Below, piece after piece: positions 26,815 to 36,862 of a stretch of DNA of 64,000 nucleotides. Below the pieces are notes generated by a model. That model searched no databases and was not told the DNA's origin. It saw only the letters and a program-made list of their open reading frames with translations. Position 1 is the first letter of the stretch; each line of letters opens with the position of its first letter. Position numbers and translations under genes: made by a program. Source of the stretch: JACOMS01 sp051252005 (GTDB taxonomy: Bacteria > Pseudomonadota > Alphaproteobacteria > Caulobacterales > Maricaulaceae); NCBI GenBank assembly GCA_051252005.1, contig JBPOEZ010000002.1:310001-374000 (forward strand), given 5' to 3'.

Positions 26815-28056
26815 ATGAGAAATAAAATTTATATTCTTGGCGGAGCGCAGACTGATTTTTCGCAAAATTGGAGCCGCTCCAATAAATCTCTCTTTGATCT
26901 TTTTTCAACCGCCGTTTTAGCCGGACTAGAGGATGCCCACCTTGACCCCAAAGACATTGACGTCGGTCATGTCGGCAACTTCGTCGCCGAGCTGTTTACC
27001 GGTCAAGGCATGCTCGGTGGCTATTTCGGTCATGTTCATCCAGATTTTTCCGGCATGCCAAGCGCGCGCCACGAAGGGGCCTGCGCCTCTGGGTCTCTCG
27101 CAATCTTGTCCGCTATGGCAGATATAGAAAGTGGGCGATATGAAACGGCTTGCGTGGTTGGCGTTGAACTCATGCGCAATGTTCCCGGCGAAACAGCTGC
27201 GAACCACTTAGGTGCAGCCGCTTGGGTTGGGCGCGAAGCCCTTGGCGCAAAGTATTTATGGCCCGCTATGTTTTCAGACCTCTGTGACATTTATGACGAG
27301 CGCTACGGCCTCGACTACAAACACCTGTCCGAGATCTCCAAGATCAACTTTGCGAACGGCAAAAACAATCCCAATGCGCAGACCCGTAAATGGGAATTTG
27401 GTGAAAAGAGTTTCACGCAAGATAATGACGCTAACCCTGTGATTGAAGGCTGGATGCGGCGTCAGGATTGCGGCCAAGTCACGGACGGCGCAGCGGTTGT
27501 CATTCTCGCGTCTGAAACACGCGCAGCCGAGTATGCTAAAGACCGTGATATTGATTTAAACGACCTTCCCTACATCAAGGGCTGGGGGCACACGACCGCC
27601 CCCTTGATGATGAAAACCAAATTAGAAGAAAGCGTATCTAATGAATTTGGCAGTGGCTATGTTTTCCCTTGGACACGCAAAGCCATCACGGATGCTTATG
27701 CTCGGGCTCAAATCTCCGGCCCAGAAGCGCTCGACGCTATTGAAACCCACGACTGTTTCTCAATCACTGAATATATGGCCATTGAACATTTCGGCCTGAC
27801 CGCCCCGGGAGAGGCTTGGAAAGCTATCGAGGCCGGCCGCATAGCCATGGACGGCGACTTACCGATTAATCCGTCCGGCGGGCTGATCGGCCTCGGGCAT
27901 CCCGTCGGAGCCACTGGCGTTCGCATGATGCTGGACGCAGCAAAACAAACGACTGGACATGCAGGCAACATGCAGGTCGAAGACGCCAAAACAGTCGCAA
28001 CCTACAATGTCGGCGGGTCCGGCACTACGAACGTTTCCTTTATTGTTGGAGTTTAG
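26815..28056 (+). CDS. Thiolase-superfamily acetyl-CoA acetyltransferase (SCP2-type)
   Basis: 413 aa. The nucleophile Cys is in EGACASGSLAI, the His in ETHDCFSITEY, and the distal motif is NPSGGLIGLGHPVGATG. Ser in place of Cys in the distal NPxGG is common in SCP2-type thiolases, so the enzyme need not be impaired. Starts a rightward set with a second thiolase three bases downstream and an aldehyde dehydrogenase, the three being spaced for coupled translation. Confidence 0.88.
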   Translation: MRNKIYILGGAQTDFSQNWSRSNKSLFDLFSTAVLAGLEDAHLDPKDIDVGHVGNFVAELFTGQGMLGGYFGHVHPDFSGMPSARHEGACASGSLAILSAMADIESGRYETACVVGVELMRNVPGETAANHLGAAAWVGREALGAKYLWPAMFSDLCDIYDERYGLDYKHLSEISKINFANGKNNPNAQTRKWEFGEKSFTQDNDANPVIEGWMRRQDCGQVTDGAAVVILASETRAAEYAKDRDIDLNDLPYIKGWGHTTAPLMMKTKLEESVSNEFGSGYVFPWTRKAITDAYARAQISGPEALDAIETHDCFSITEYMAIEHFGLTAPGEAWKAIEAGRIAMDGDLPINPSGGLIGLGHPVGATGVRMMLDAAKQTTGHAGNMQVEDAKTVATYNVGGSGTTNVSFIVGV

Positions 28057-28059
28057 ATT

Positions 28060-29280
28060 ATGAGTAGCACGTTTATTTATGATGCTGTACGTACCCCTCG
28101 CGGCAAAGGCCGTGCTCCAAAAGACGGCAAACCCGGCGGGGCGCTTTGTTCGGTGGCCCCGCATGACCTTGTTTCAGGTCTGTCATCCGAGTTGCATCAG
28201 CGCCATGCTGGCATTGACAATAATATCTCTCACCTTTCATTAGGCTGCGTTGGTCAGGTTGCCTCGCAAGGCGGAAACGTGGCCCTCGTCAGCCGCATGG
28301 CGTCAGGACTGCCCAACAGCACAACCGCCACATCAGTCAATAACCTATGTGTTTCGAGCCTCACGGCGGTCAATCAAAGCGCGGCTTGGTCACGCTCGAA
28401 ACCCGGCGACCTTGTCTTGGCCGGCGGCGTCGAGAGCCTTTCCCAGGTTGGATTTATGGCGGATAAAGCCGCATATATGGCAGATCCAGATTTGATGAAG
28501 CGGTTCAAGTACGCCCCGCCTGTTATGGGCGCGGAACTCGTCGCGACATTAGAAGGGTTTACAAAGACCGATCTGGACGAGGTCACTCTCATGTCCCACC
28601 ACCGCGCGGCAAGCGCTTGGGATGCGGGCTATTATGACAGCGGCGTCGTGCCCGTTAAGCAAGGCGATACAATTTTGCTCGAAAGAGATGAAGCCATACG
28701 CGGCAACATGACGATGGAGAAACTCGCCTCTATGGAGCCGGGTTTTGCGAAATTGGGGTCTTATGGAGCTGACGCAATGATGCTCGCCGAGCACCCGGAA
28801 CTTTCAGAGATCAATCACGTTCACTCTTTCGCAAATTGCCCGCCTATGACGGACGCGGCCGCGCTTGTCTTAATGGGCGACAAGAAGGCTGGGGAAAAGG
28901 CAGGCATTGCGCCTAAGGCCAAAGTTCGCGGTTATGTTGAAGCCTCATCAGACCCCGTCATCCAGTTTTTGGGCGGGTTCAAAGCGATGGATCAAGTCTT
29001 GGCCGAAACCGGGTTAACCCTTGCTGATATTGACCGCATTGAATTTATGGAAGCGTTTGCCGCCACGCCGCTTAAATTCTACCGCGACTACAAACCGGAC
29101 ATGGACAAAGTCAATGTTAACGGCGGTCATTTAGCTATGGGGCATCCAATGGGCGCTACCGGCGCCGTACTGCTAACGACATTAGTGCACGAGTTAGACC
29201 GCTGCGATGGCAAGATAGGCATGGTCGTCGCCAGCGCTGCCAGCGGCATTGGCAGCGCGATGATCATCGAGAGAGTCTAA
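28060..29280 (+). CDS. Thiolase (acetyl-CoA acyltransferase) with altered C-terminal active site
   Basis: 406-aa classical thiolase: DAVRTPRGKGR at the N-terminus, nucleophile Cys in NNLCVSSLTA, and His in GGHLAMGHPMGATGA. The usual C-terminal catalytic cysteine (CxGxG motif) is not there; the aligned stretch reads ASAASGIGSAMIIER, so Ser or Ala stands in its place. The enzyme may therefore be a slow thiolase or do a related Claisen-type reaction. Overlaps the aldehyde dehydrogenase by one base (TAATG). Confidence 0.88.
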   Translation: MSSTFIYDAVRTPRGKGRAPKDGKPGGALCSVAPHDLVSGLSSELHQRHAGIDNNISHLSLGCVGQVASQGGNVALVSRMASGLPNSTTATSVNNLCVSSLTAVNQSAAWSRSKPGDLVLAGGVESLSQVGFMADKAAYMADPDLMKRFKYAPPVMGAELVATLEGFTKTDLDEVTLMSHHRAASAWDAGYYDSGVVPVKQGDTILLERDEAIRGNMTMEKLASMEPGFAKLGSYGADAMMLAEHPELSEINHVHSFANCPPMTDAAALVLMGDKKAGEKAGIAPKAKVRGYVEASSDPVIQFLGGFKAMDQVLAETGLTLADIDRIEFMEAFAATPLKFYRDYKPDMDKVNVNGGHLAMGHPMGATGAVLLTTLVHELDRCDGKIGMVVASAASGIGSAMIIERV

Positions 29281-30950
29281 TGAGGCATTTCGCCAAACAT
29301 AAATCCGTTTTAGACGGCGCCCTTAAGGCTTGCGCTACGCGGCAATATTGGAGCCCTTTTACAGAAAGCCCGAGCGGGGCGTTGCATCCCGAAGGCGCGC
29401 ATCAGTCCGGCAAGGCCGCGTTCGAGGCGAGGCTCGGCACCCCCTTCGAACTTGATCAACCCGGAGAAATCGGCCGAACGGGACATGAAATCTCGCCTTA
29501 TACGCAAAAGCCGCTCGGCATTGACTACCCGAAAGTTGATGTGGATATGGTTATGGCGGCGTCGAAAACGGCAATGCAACGCTGGAAAAAAGTCTCGCCT
29601 GAAGAACGGGTGGGGCTTTGCCTTGAGATGGCCTTCGCGCTTGAAAAACAGTGCTTTGAGAACGCTTACGCCACCATGCACACGGCAGGACAAGCCTTTT
29701 TGATGGCCTATTCGGGTAGCGGGCCTAATGCGCTTGACCGCGGCGTAGAGGCTCTTACCTATGCTTACAAAGCGATGATCGATGTCCCGGGATCGGCCAC
29801 ATGGACAAAACCCTTTGGCAAAGCGGGTGAGGTCACGCTTGAGAAATCTTACCGGCTTATACCGCGCGGAACGGCGATTGTTGTCTGCTGCGCGACATTT
29901 CCAATGTGGAACGCTTACCCCGCCATCTTCGCCAACCTTGCCACCGGAAATCCTGTTATTGTTAAACCCCATCCCAACGGGATTTTGCCTGTTGCGATAG
30001 CCGCGAAAACAATGCGTGAAATATTGTCGGCAAACGGCCACGATCCCAACCTCGTGATTATGGCTGCAGACACCCGCGACGACCCGGTCACAATTGATCT
30101 GCTACAGCACAAAGACACGGCAATCATCGATTATACGGGGAGTCAGCGTTTCGGAACGTGGATCGAGCAAAACTGCAGTAGCAAATTGGTTTATACGGAA
30201 ACCGCGGGCTGTAATGGCGTCGTCGTTCACTCGACGAATAATTTGGACGGGATGGTGTCCGGGCTGGCAAACGGTCTTTGCGGTTTTTCAGCACAAATGT
30301 GTACCAGTCCGCAAAATATTCATATTCCTAAGGACGGGTTCGACTCTGATAAAGGTCCTGTAAGTTTCGATGAGTTCAAAGCCTTATTGACAACGACGAT
30401 ATCCGAGCGCCTCGCGGAGCCCAGCCGCGCCGCCGGTATGTGCGGGGCAATACAAGCAGACCAATCTCTTGATATTTTGGAAAAGCTCCGCACGGATAAA
30501 CGAGCAACCGTAGCGCTTGATAGCCGCGCTTACGAGCATCCCGAGTTTAAAAATGCCAGAACGGCAACGCCCTTAGTGCTTGAAGTTGATCACAGCGAGC
30601 GCGAGCTGTATCAAGAAGAGCATTTTGCGCCTGTTTCATTTCTGATTAGAGAAGACAGCGCGGAATCCGCCCTTGCAAATGCCACGGCTCTGGCAGAGAC
30701 GTTTGGCGCAATCTCGTCTTATCTCTATAGCGCAGACAAAGATTTCACAGAAAACGCCCAAGAGGCCTTCGCAGAAGCAGGCGCGTCGCTTTGGTGCAAT
30801 ATGACCGTACCGATGCCAATTAACTTTGCGGCCGCTTACAGCGATTACCATGTCACAGGATTAAACCCGGCGGGTAATGCTTGCCTATCTGATTTGGCCT
30901 TCGTTGCTAATCGGTTTCGGATTGTTCAATTTAGAACACCTGCTAAATAA
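29280..30950 (+). CDS. PaaN-like aldehyde dehydrogenase
   Basis: 556-aa NAD(P)-dependent aldehyde dehydrogenase of the PaaN type. YTETAGCNGVVV carries the catalytic Glu, GFSAQMCTSPQN the nucleophile Cys, and VKPHPNGILPVAIAAKT a cofactor region. Classic PaaN lies with phenylacetate genes, but no other paa gene is in this window. Next to two thiolases and near a C=C-cleaving oxygenase, oxidation of an aldehyde cleavage product is a reasonable guess. Confidence 0.85.
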   Translation: MRHFAKHKSVLDGALKACATRQYWSPFTESPSGALHPEGAHQSGKAAFEARLGTPFELDQPGEIGRTGHEISPYTQKPLGIDYPKVDVDMVMAASKTAMQRWKKVSPEERVGLCLEMAFALEKQCFENAYATMHTAGQAFLMAYSGSGPNALDRGVEALTYAYKAMIDVPGSATWTKPFGKAGEVTLEKSYRLIPRGTAIVVCCATFPMWNAYPAIFANLATGNPVIVKPHPNGILPVAIAAKTMREILSANGHDPNLVIMAADTRDDPVTIDLLQHKDTAIIDYTGSQRFGTWIEQNCSSKLVYTETAGCNGVVVHSTNNLDGMVSGLANGLCGFSAQMCTSPQNIHIPKDGFDSDKGPVSFDEFKALLTTTISERLAEPSRAAGMCGAIQADQSLDILEKLRTDKRATVALDSRAYEHPEFKNARTATPLVLEVDHSERELYQEEHFAPVSFLIREDSAESALANATALAETFGAISSYLYSADKDFTENAQEAFAEAGASLWCNMTVPMPINFAAAYSDYHVTGLNPAGNACLSDLAFVANRFRIVQFRTPAK

Positions 30951-30992
30951 TCTTGCCTGCTCTGAATGGGGGAGAGATAAAAGGGGAACTCT

Positions 30993-32546
30993 ATGCTTAT
31001 TCGTAAACTCCTAGGCGCGGTAGCCACAGCTGTGATAACGTTATCATTGGTATCCTGCACGCCCAATTCACCAGACGGAGCAGGTGGCATAGTCGACATT
31101 GAGATAGCAAAGGCTTGCGAGGAAATTGCTCAAAAAGCGGGCTCTCCAACGCTTCAAATTACAAGCAGCAAAGCTTTGACAGACACCGGTGAACTCCCTC
31201 CCTATTGCCAAATCAAGGGAACCATAGCCCCCAATATTGGTTTTGAAGCCCGGCTTCCATTATCGGATTGGAACGGGCGCTATTTACAAACTGGGTGTGG
31301 CGGCTATTGCGGCATTGTTGCCGCTGACAAACCTGGCCAATCCAACGCTATCAATTACGCGCTAAAGCGCAACTATGCCACCATCACCACAGATGGCGGC
31401 CATCAATCCGCGCATATTGGGGTTAGCGATTGGGCCCTCAACAACCGCGAGGCGGAGGAGGTCTACGCTTACAAAACCATCCCATTGACCTTTGAAGCCG
31501 GACAAGCCCTTATACAAAACCTCTACGGCCAAAGACCCGATTTCAATTATTTCTCTGGCTGTTCTAATGGCGGGCGACTCGCGGCAATAGCCGCTCAAAG
31601 ATACCCCGCACTATTTGACGGAATCATCGCGGGTTGCCCTATCCTTAACTTGTCAAAAAATGCCGGGCTATATGGTACCAATATTGTTCAATCGAATCCC
31701 AAACAAGGTCAAGAGCGGATCTTAGGGGCATCATTCAAAGTAAAGTTATCTTTTTTGGAAAAAGAAATTTTGGGGCAATGCGACGGAATAGACGGAAAGA
31801 ATGACGGTATTATCTCACAGCCGTTTGACTGTAAGCCGAACATAGAAAAAATACAGTCCTGCTCAGACGGAGGGGACGCGAATTTATGTCTTACGATTGC
31901 GGAAAAATCGACCATTGAAAACTTTTACAGAGGCGCTGTGAATAGCGACGGAGATAAGTTGTTTTATGGCATGCCCCCAGGCAGCGAACGCTATTGGGCA
32001 TTCTGGTTCTTAGACACGGAAAAGGGAGCCGCACCTGGAAACTTGCTGGCGACGGGTTATGTCCAAAATTTGGGTTTAGAATCTGATCCGACTGCCCTTT
32101 CAGCTGCAAATTTCAATTTTGATACAGACCCTGCGAAACTCGTAGGTTTAGCGCCCCTGTACAATGCTCTGGACCCTGACCTATCCGCATTTCGTGATGC
32201 AGGCGGGAAAATGATTATGTGGCATGGCATGGCCGATCCGCTGGTCCTGCCTCAGCAAAGTCCTGAATATTATGAGAACGTAATTGAAAGTATGGGAGGC
32301 CTGGAAAGCTCGCAGGCGTTTGTACGTTTGTTCATGGCCCCGGGAATTGGGCATTGTTGGGAATTAACAGCCCCGACGCCAGACCATATGGACTTACTAA
32401 CCGCTCTCGAAAATTGGGTTGAAAAAGACACTGCCCCCGAGGCCATTGAGGTCACTCAATTTCATCCCGAGAGCAAACGCATTACTCGCAGAGGAAGGTT
32501 GCGCCCTTACCCACTTCAAGCAGAATATGGCCAGGTTATTCCGTGA
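30993..32546 (+). CDS. Tannase/feruloyl-esterase family lipoprotein
   Basis: Ester hydrolase of the tannase family. An N-terminal lipobox (LVSC) predicts a membrane-anchored, extracytoplasmic enzyme. SGCSNGGRLAAIAAQRYP contains the nucleophile Ser, WHGMADPLV the Asp, and APGIGHCWE the His; the flanking cysteines (GCSNGG and GHCW) match the disulfide that bridges the catalytic residues in this family. 517 aa. GGGGAAC precedes the ATG. It could release aromatic acids from esters at the cell surface, feeding the CoA ligases nearby. Confidence 0.88.
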   Translation: MLIRKLLGAVATAVITLSLVSCTPNSPDGAGGIVDIEIAKACEEIAQKAGSPTLQITSSKALTDTGELPPYCQIKGTIAPNIGFEARLPLSDWNGRYLQTGCGGYCGIVAADKPGQSNAINYALKRNYATITTDGGHQSAHIGVSDWALNNREAEEVYAYKTIPLTFEAGQALIQNLYGQRPDFNYFSGCSNGGRLAAIAAQRYPALFDGIIAGCPILNLSKNAGLYGTNIVQSNPKQGQERILGASFKVKLSFLEKEILGQCDGIDGKNDGIISQPFDCKPNIEKIQSCSDGGDANLCLTIAEKSTIENFYRGAVNSDGDKLFYGMPPGSERYWAFWFLDTEKGAAPGNLLATGYVQNLGLESDPTALSAANFNFDTDPAKLVGLAPLYNALDPDLSAFRDAGGKMIMWHGMADPLVLPQQSPEYYENVIESMGGLESSQAFVRLFMAPGIGHCWELTAPTPDHMDLLTALENWVEKDTAPEAIEVTQFHPESKRITRRGRLRPYPLQAEYGQVIP

Positions 32547-32568
32547 TAAATACCTCCGAAAAGCAACG

Positions 32569-34203
32569 TCACTGAAGAAAGATAACAGGCGCTCCAAGGT
32601 CACATTTCTCGATTTTCTCACCGTAGGCGGCTTCTATCTGCCGCCGTTTAATTTTTAACGTCGGTGTCAACAATCCATTCTCGATTGTCCAGTTCGGTGT
32701 AACAAAGAGATTGGAAACTCGCTCATAAGCTGGCAACTCCGCATTGATTGAACCGAGCCATTCGGTCAATTCTAAAATTAATGCTGCGCGGTCGCGCGCT
32801 TCTGCTGATTCAGACAAAGTCGCTAACATCATCGGCTGGGTTTTCCCCAGACCAAAAACACAGAGCTGACCTAACTTATTATTACTGCCAAACATGTTCT
32901 CCAGCCGTGTTGGTACGATAAACTTGCCCTTAGAGGTTTTAAAGGTCTCGCTGATACGCCCCGTAATCCAAAGGTTTCCATCATCGTCAAACCGGCCAGC
33001 ATCTCCGGTGCGATACCACTCACCATCGAAAGCCTCGGCAGTTTTTTCCGGCTCTAAATAATATCCTTTCATAACGCCTTTGCTTTTGAACTGAATTTCA
33101 TCACCATCGCCAATTCGGACCTCGACGCGAGAACTTAGCGGTTGTCCCACACAGCCAGATATTGGCTTGTCGTCTTTGAGCCAGCCCGTGCCATGAATAA
33201 AGTTTTCTGTCACACCGTAGGCATCACGAAGCGCGATGCCCATTCCTAAATACCAATCTTGAACATCAGGCGCGAGCGGAGCAGAGCCCGTTAAAACGAG
33301 TTTCGCCGCCCCCAATCCGAGCTGATGTATAATGCCTTGGCGTTGTTCAGGTGATAAATTTGCTTGGTGAGCAGGTGGAATTTTTGCGTCAACGCCTTCC
33401 TTAAACTTTAACCACAGGCGCGGCACTGCGAAGAAAAAGGTCGGCTGCACCGACCGAAGTTCATCGGCAAATGTGGCGAGGCCTTCTGAGAAAGAAATAG
33501 ATGAATTGGAGTATATTGCAGCCATTTCAACGGCAACGCGTTCTGCAATATGAGACATAGGTAAAAACGAGAATAACCGCCCGGCCTCGCCACCTAAATT
33601 AAATGCCTTTATGAGATCTTGCGCGACAAATCCGGCGCCCTCATGGGTATGCATAACGCCCTTGGGGTTGCCTGTTGTTCCTGACGTGTAGACAATTGTC
33701 AGCAAATCATCGAGATCCGGCACAGGTGAACCTTCAAACGGTTTATAGCTATTTAGAATATCCTCTAATGTGGTCGTACTTGGGCCGTTGCAGCCCAACA
33801 TACCAACAACATCAACGCCCGGCGGAAGAACACCTTTTACATGATCCGCCTGATCTACGGCCCCGACGAAAATCAATTTGGTACCACTGTGGCTTAAAAT
33901 GTACTTAGCTGATGAAACATCCTGCCCAGGATAAAGCGGAACGCCAATATGCCCGCTCATTTGAATCGCGAGGTCAACAATAGGCCAGTCTTTGCTATTG
34001 CTTGACCAAATTGCAATGCGCGACCCTTTTTCAAAGTTCTTTTCAATGAGAAAAGCAGCAACCCTGCGTACCCGATCGGCGACCTCCCGCCATGTATATT
34101 CTGTCCAGACCAAGTTCTTGGGTTGACGTAAGAAGACGGTATTGGGAGTTTCCTTTTCCCAACGATAGAACATTTCAAGGGGTGTATATATTGGCTGTCC
34201 CAT
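32569..34203 (-). CDS. Long-chain-type acyl-CoA ligase (AMP-binding)
   Basis: 544 aa. TIVYTSGTTGNPKGVMHTHE is the P-loop, FSFLPMSHIAERVAVEM is typical of long-chain acyl-CoA synthetases, DAYGVTENFIHGTGW and RTGDAGRFDDDGNLWITGR are the later motifs, and the C-terminal half ends in a short lid domain (TLKIKRRQIEAAYGEKIEK). Convergent with the tannase gene, 22 bp apart, and preceded by the terminator of the TonB receptor. No copy of the shared 18-bp motif in front. Confidence 0.9.
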   Translation of the reverse strand: MGQPIYTPLEMFYRWEKETPNTVFLRQPKNLVWTEYTWREVADRVRRVAAFLIEKNFEKGSRIAIWSSNSKDWPIVDLAIQMSGHIGVPLYPGQDVSSAKYILSHSGTKLIFVGAVDQADHVKGVLPPGVDVVGMLGCNGPSTTTLEDILNSYKPFEGSPVPDLDDLLTIVYTSGTTGNPKGVMHTHEGAGFVAQDLIKAFNLGGEAGRLFSFLPMSHIAERVAVEMAAIYSNSSISFSEGLATFADELRSVQPTFFFAVPRLWLKFKEGVDAKIPPAHQANLSPEQRQGIIHQLGLGAAKLVLTGSAPLAPDVQDWYLGMGIALRDAYGVTENFIHGTGWLKDDKPISGCVGQPLSSRVEVRIGDGDEIQFKSKGVMKGYYLEPEKTAEAFDGEWYRTGDAGRFDDDGNLWITGRISETFKTSKGKFIVPTRLENMFGSNNKLGQLCVFGLGKTQPMMLATLSESAEARDRAALILELTEWLGSINAELPAYERVSNLFVTPNWTIENGLLTPTLKIKRRQIEAAYGEKIEKCDLGAPVIFLQ

Positions 34204-34294
34204 GAGTTATCTCCAATGGACTAATTTTTCAATTTGTAGGGCATTATAGGGGGTAAAAGCGCCAAAGCAGACACATGCTCAAATCTTTCAACGT

Positions 34295-34325
34295 AAAAAC
34301 CCGCAGACCCAATGGGCCGCGGGTC
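34295..34325 (-). terminator. Terminator after TonB receptor gene
   Basis: Read on the minus strand: ACCCGC pairs with GCGGGT (34319-34324 with 34299-34304) around an inner CCC/GGG pairing, followed by TTTTTACG. It lies 34 bp after the receptor stop. Confidence 0.75.
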
Positions 34326-34358
34326 TCTAACGCTTTAACTTCGGCATACTTGCCCGAT

Positions 34359-36704
34359 CTAAAAGTTATAATCCACTTTGAATGTAATATTGCGCGGGCG
34401 CATATACAGTGAATCATAAGCCATCCCAGTTCCGCCAGTCAGTGTTCCTGCGAGAGCCAACGTTCCGCCCGTCACTTTTATACGTTCATTGGTCAAATTA
34501 TCGCCGATGACTGAAAGGCGCCATGCACCACCTCCGCCGCTTATGCCAATTTGCCCGCCAAGCTTAGCGAAGCTGTCTTGAACCTGCGCGGGATCATTGT
34601 CTGTTGATACAAAGTATTTGGAGCTTAGGTCCACATTGATATTGGCATCCAGCACAAGAGTGTCAGAAATATCGCTTTCAAAGTCTACGCCAAAGTTACC
34701 GCTAAACTCTGGAGCATTGCGTACAGACGCGCCTGATCTGTCACAGAATTCAGTTGTAATACCCTGCACGCTTCTTTCATTGAAATTACATTGGCCTTGC
34801 GGGAAATCGGTGAATTTATAGTCTAAATAGGCTCCAGACCCATAAAATTCGATATTGTCATTCACCAAGAAGCGGCCATCGACCTCAACACCTTGACTGC
34901 GGGCACCTGCCGCATTTTCAACCAAGAAACTTAGAACCCCATCAAAAATTGTAGTTTGCAGGTCGGTATAATCTGTTCTGAAAGCACTCACATTAAAGCG
35001 CGCACGGTCCCAGCTCATCTTGGCGCCAACTTCGTAATTTTCTGCGCGTTCGCCATCAAATTTGAATGTGCCGATCCGGCGTCCTGGTACCAAGGGACTT
35101 CCAGGAACTGAGTTACTTCGCACATCAAATCCGCCAGCTTTTGAGCCGCCTGTATATGATGCGTAGAGCCCTATATTTTCAGTAGCATCATATTGAACAC
35201 GAAGCAGCGGATCAAATGTGTCTTCGCCAAATTCATCGGAAATTTGATGCGGGGCAATGTTTAGTACTGTACTCCAAAAAAACTCCGCTTCATTTGCTAA
35301 CGGCGCCCGTGGGTCGGCCGTTCCCGAAACTGGGTTGGGGTTGGTGATTGAGGCGACGCCAGGGTTGGCCTCTACAGTTAAAGCTCGGCTTCCTTTTTTA
35401 TCTTCATGTGAATAACGCGCACCAGCAGTAATCGTTAAACGCTCAGAGAGATTGAAATCGGCTTGCGCAAAAGCAGAATACAAGTTTGAGTCCTGCTCAT
35501 ATTGACGATCTGTAAAGGTCCCAACCAACGGCGTTAGACCTGCAAGGCCCAACACACTACCCAGTTCAATATGATCTGTGACTTCCAAACTCCCCGTCTG
35601 AAAAAATAAACCAGCGATATAGTCAATTTTCTCTCCGCCAGGGGATGCCAATCGAATTTCTTGCGAGAACTGACTATAGTCTTCAGTCTGGTTCGTACCG
35701 TCCAGTATATTGAGAGCCGTATAGTCAACATCAATAAGTTCGGTCGTGCCATATTCGACAAAGCCTGAAACTATAGTCAAAATGTGATCGCCGATATCTA
35801 TATTAGCGTCAAAAACCGCATTATACATTTCATTGAGGCTATTTACTTCAGAACTCTGGCGTCGGCCATCCTCAACGACGTCGACGGGATCGATCCCTGG
35901 AAAAGTACCATTGAAGAATGGGTTAGCCGTGTAGGTTCCGAGCGCGTTATTGTTTTCCATATTATAGCCATGCTTATCAAAAGAGGCATACTCGGCTTTG
36001 AAGTTGAGCTGAATAGGGCCGCCATCGTCCCAGCGCAATTTACCCCGCAGATAAACTTCATCTCTTTGGGGCTCCTTACGGTTCAACGTTGTGTTCAGGA
36101 TATAACCGTCAGATTCGCGATACGATACAACACCACGCGCGGTAAGGTTTTCGGATAGGGACCCAGACATCACACCGAGAAGCTGCTTTTCGTCATGCTC
36201 GATTTCGTAGGCCGCTGAGAACTTACCTACGAACTCTTCGGTCGGAGCGGCTGACACAACATTTACTGCGCCAGCAATTGCATTTTTACCAAAAAGAGTC
36301 GGTTGCGGACCTCTCAGAACCTCAACTCGTTCCAAGTCGACCAAAGGCGTTCGAATTAATTGACTACGACCATACGAAATTCCATCGAAGTACATACCGA
36401 CTGATTGTTCAAACCCCTTATTCGCTCCAGTTTGAACACCACGAATACTGATTGTTGTATCAATCTGACCGTCAGCAATTGTTAAGTTTGGTACAGAAGA
36501 CGACATGTCTTCAAGGCTGTCTATACTACGGCCCTCAAGAAGCTCACCAGATACCGCTGAAATAGAAATCGGAACTTCTTGAAGTCCCTGCTCACGCTTT
36601 TGCGCCGACACAATAATTTCGTCGAGCTGTGCCTGAGCAGAGATAGCGGGCATAGAAACCACAAGTGCTAAAATAGACGCGCCAAAATATTTAGATTTGG
36701 ACAT
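34359..36704 (-). CDS. TonB-dependent outer-membrane receptor
   Basis: 781 aa: signal peptide ending near SAQAQ, TonB-box-like LDEIIVSA at about 28, plug domain with VEVLRGPQPTLFGKNAIAGA, and a barrel ending FKVDYNF. The promoter holds two copies of the shared 18-bp motif found at the oxygenase and acyl-CoA ligase promoters, tying this receptor to the catabolic island and suggesting it imports the island's substrate. Confidence 0.92.
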   Translation of the reverse strand: MSKSKYFGASILALVVSMPAISAQAQLDEIIVSAQKREQGLQEVPISISAVSGELLEGRSIDSLEDMSSSVPNLTIADGQIDTTISIRGVQTGANKGFEQSVGMYFDGISYGRSQLIRTPLVDLERVEVLRGPQPTLFGKNAIAGAVNVVSAAPTEEFVGKFSAAYEIEHDEKQLLGVMSGSLSENLTARGVVSYRESDGYILNTTLNRKEPQRDEVYLRGKLRWDDGGPIQLNFKAEYASFDKHGYNMENNNALGTYTANPFFNGTFPGIDPVDVVEDGRRQSSEVNSLNEMYNAVFDANIDIGDHILTIVSGFVEYGTTELIDVDYTALNILDGTNQTEDYSQFSQEIRLASPGGEKIDYIAGLFFQTGSLEVTDHIELGSVLGLAGLTPLVGTFTDRQYEQDSNLYSAFAQADFNLSERLTITAGARYSHEDKKGSRALTVEANPGVASITNPNPVSGTADPRAPLANEAEFFWSTVLNIAPHQISDEFGEDTFDPLLRVQYDATENIGLYASYTGGSKAGGFDVRSNSVPGSPLVPGRRIGTFKFDGERAENYEVGAKMSWDRARFNVSAFRTDYTDLQTTIFDGVLSFLVENAAGARSQGVEVDGRFLVNDNIEFYGSGAYLDYKFTDFPQGQCNFNERSVQGITTEFCDRSGASVRNAPEFSGNFGVDFESDISDTLVLDANINVDLSSKYFVSTDNDPAQVQDSFAKLGGQIGISGGGGAWRLSVIGDNLTNERIKVTGGTLALAGTLTGGTGMAYDSLYMRPRNITFKVDYNF

Positions 36705-36767
36705 AAGTAAAAAACTCCCCTGAAGATTAACGGATTTTACCGCTTTTCTTGGTCATATTTTACTTAG

Positions 36768-36785
36768 TATGTTTATGCAAGCATA
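36768..36785 (+). promoter_or_regulatory. Shared 18-bp catabolic-regulon motif, TonB receptor copy 1
   Basis: TATGTTTATGCAAGCATA, the most symmetric copy (TATGnTT-N4-AAnCATA), 64-81 bp upstream of the receptor start. Confidence 0.6.
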
Positions 36786-36791
36786 TTTTGG

Positions 36792-36809
36792 TACGCTTAT
36801 GCAAGCTCT
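36792..36809 (+). promoter_or_regulatory. Shared 18-bp catabolic-regulon motif, TonB receptor copy 2
   Basis: TACGCTTATGCAAGCTCT with a perfect GCTT-ATGC-AAGC core, 24 bp from copy 1, so both would be bound on roughly the same DNA face. Confidence 0.55.
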
Positions 36810-36862
36810 CGTGATCTCAATCCGTTTTTTTATACTTTGTTGCATTTTTGCAACCAATATAT

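Noticed and set aside
26815..28056. Ser instead of Cys in the distal NPSGG motif of the first rightward thiolase
   Set aside because: Common in SCP2-type thiolases, so not a defect.
29310..30041. 243-codon open frame opposite the aldehyde dehydrogenase gene
   Set aside because: Antisense shadow of a well-supported gene, Arg/Phe-rich and without motif.
36839..36854. GTTGCA-TTTT-TGCAAC palindrome as terminator of the ligase gene
   Set aside because: No T-run on the minus strand after the stem; too short to call an operator.
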